A stretch of DNA of 64,000 nt from Bacillus sp. NTK071 (GTDB taxonomy: Bacteria > Bacillota > Bacilli > Bacillales > Guptibacillaceae), in NCBI RefSeq assembly GCF_017303315.1, contig NZ_JAFKOI010000002.1, positions 279,396 through 343,395 on the forward strand, written 5' to 3'. A program made the translations under genes and the position numbers. The notes below the pieces were generated by a model. It was not told the DNA's origin. It worked only from the letters and a program-made list of their open reading frames with translations, and did not search any database. Of this stretch, positions 63,333 to 64,000 are shown piece after piece (the stretch's first letter is position 1; each line of letters begins with the position of its first letter).

Positions 63333-64000
63333 TTGAACGTTTTTAAACAACTCTATTACAGTTTATTTTCACCAAAGATGATGGCTCGCTTTCGGTTCCA
63401 GAAGCTTGGAAAGCCTATTTTTTATGTATTTCTGCTTATGCTAATTACTTCTGTACCAGTCGGGATCATCACGGCTGTTTCATTTACAAATGCCTATGAT
63501 GAGCTTAAAACGCACATGTCAGATGTGCCTGAATTTACATTGGAAGATGGTAAGCTAACCTCTGAACAATCAGAACCGCTCGTACGAAATAAAGATGGGC
63601 AAACTTTTATATTCGATGCGACTGGAGAAACTAAACCTGATGACGTTTTAGAATTTAATTCAGCCATCGCCTTTTTAGAAGATCGAATTATAGTAAATGA
63701 TGCTGGTACAAAACAGGAGTTTGATTATAGTAATTTCAGCACGATGACACTTACCAAACAGGATGTGAGTGAACTTTCTCAAAACCTTGATAGTCTGCTG
63801 CCAATCTTTATTCCATTACTTATCTTTGTTGTCTATTTATTTCAAACTGGCCTTAAGTTTATTGGCATTACGGTTCTTGCCACAATCGGTTTACTATTGA
63901 GAAGTATATCCAAACGTAAAGTATCCTATAAACAACTATGGGTGCTCTCTGTTTATGCAGTTACAATCCCAACTCTATTTTTTGCTATCATGGCAACTTT
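63333..64000 (+). CDS. yqgB: DUF1189 membrane protein (YqgB-like), C-terminus outside the window
   Basis: An open frame from a TTG with GGAGAGGAG eight bases upstream runs to the window end (222 codons). It begins MNVFKQLYYSLFSPKMMARF and has a first membrane segment (FYVFLLMLITSVPVGIITAV), an extracellular region of about 120 residues (TLEDGKLTSEQSEPLV, FDATGETKPDD), and then more membrane segments (LLPIFIPLLIFVVYLF, FIGITVLATIGLLL). This layout is the DUF1189 family. Divergent from the Na/Pi gene. Confidence 0.82.
   Translation, partial: MNVFKQLYYSLFSPKMMARFRFQKLGKPIFYVFLLMLITSVPVGIITAVSFTNAYDELKTHMSDVPEFTLEDGKLTSEQSEPLVRNKDGQTFIFDATGETKPDDVLEFNSAIAFLEDRIIVNDAGTKQEFDYSNFSTMTLTKQDVSELSQNLDSLLPIFIPLLIFVVYLFQTGLKFIGITVLATIGLLLRSISKRKVSYKQLWVLSVYAVTIPTLFFAIMAT

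Overview
The window looks like chromosomal DNA from a low-GC, spore-forming member of the Bacillaceae. The evidence is gene content and order: efp, yqhT, aroQ, yqhR, yqhQ, yqhP, yqhO, mntR, lipM, yqhL, gcvPB, gcvPA, gcvT, yqhH, yqhG, comG, mgsR, yqgY, yqgX, yqgW, yqgV, yqgT, yqgS, glcK, yqgQ, yqgN, rpmGA, phoU, pst, pbp, yqgE, sodA, yqgC and yqgB. This follows the yqh-yqg arm of the Bacillus subtilis chromosome, from memory of that map. Other signs are strong AGGAGG ribosome binding sites, frequent TTG/GTG starts, a SpoVAF-like germination protein, and riboswitch and T-box leaders typical of Firmicutes. The species cannot be named from the sequence alone. No phage, plasmid, insertion sequence with transposase, CRISPR array or rRNA was seen.

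Layout. 1-5 kb: the efp end, a peptidase, aroQ, the small membrane proteins YqhR/YqhQ/YqhP, a patatin-like hydrolase and MntR. 5.5-8.3 kb: a B12-dependent (class II) ribonucleotide reductase with a pair of NrdR-type boxes upstream. 8.5-14.3 kb: lipoate octanoyltransferase (lipM), a degenerate rhodanese and the glycine cleavage genes gcvT-gcvPA-gcvPB behind a tandem glycine riboswitch; lipM and gcv fit together because GcvH, encoded elsewhere, must be lipoylated. 14.4-17 kb: the SNF2 helicase YqhH and its partner YqhG. 17-21.6 kb: the comG competence pseudopilus operon, with aroK and yqzE at its end. 21.7-26.6 kb: a hydrolase, tRNA-Gln, MgsR, and small yqg genes. 26.6-28.4 kb: yqgV coupled to a FetAB-type ABC exporter. 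28.6-32.4 kb: a TPP-riboswitch-controlled thiamine operon (thiE-thiS-thiG-thiO-thiD) without thiF. 32.4-42.6 kb: YqgT, YqgS, GlcK, a nitroreductase, YqgQ, a SpoVAF-like protein, an M42 peptidase, a secreted unknown and a HAD hydrolase. 42.6-48 kb: a small membrane protein, an NhaC-type transporter with a T-box leader, a 294-bp inverted-repeat element, a ThiF/MoeB-MobA-DUF92-YqgN gene train and rpmGA. 48-58.5 kb: a cytoplasmic GH15 glucoamylase-like enzyme, the phosphate operon pstSCAB-phoU with a four-repeat Pho box, a class B penicillin-binding protein and a YqgE-like MFS protein. 58.5-64 kb: a small unknown, sodA, seven tRNA genes, YqgC, a Na/Pi cotransporter and the start of a DUF1189 protein.

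Compared with the B. subtilis order as I recall it, the apparent insertions are nrdJ, fetAB plus the thi operon, the nitroreductase, the spoVAF/M42/unknown block, the moeB-mobA-DUF92 block, the GH15 gene and the Na/Pi cotransporter. No clearly new multi-gene system was recognised. The best candidates for a second look are the yqgV-fetAB unit beside the thiamine operon, the NrdR operator on nrdJ, the T-box NhaC transporter, the small membrane protein whose ribosome binding site can be hidden by an upstream complement, and the scars of duplication around tRNA-fMet.
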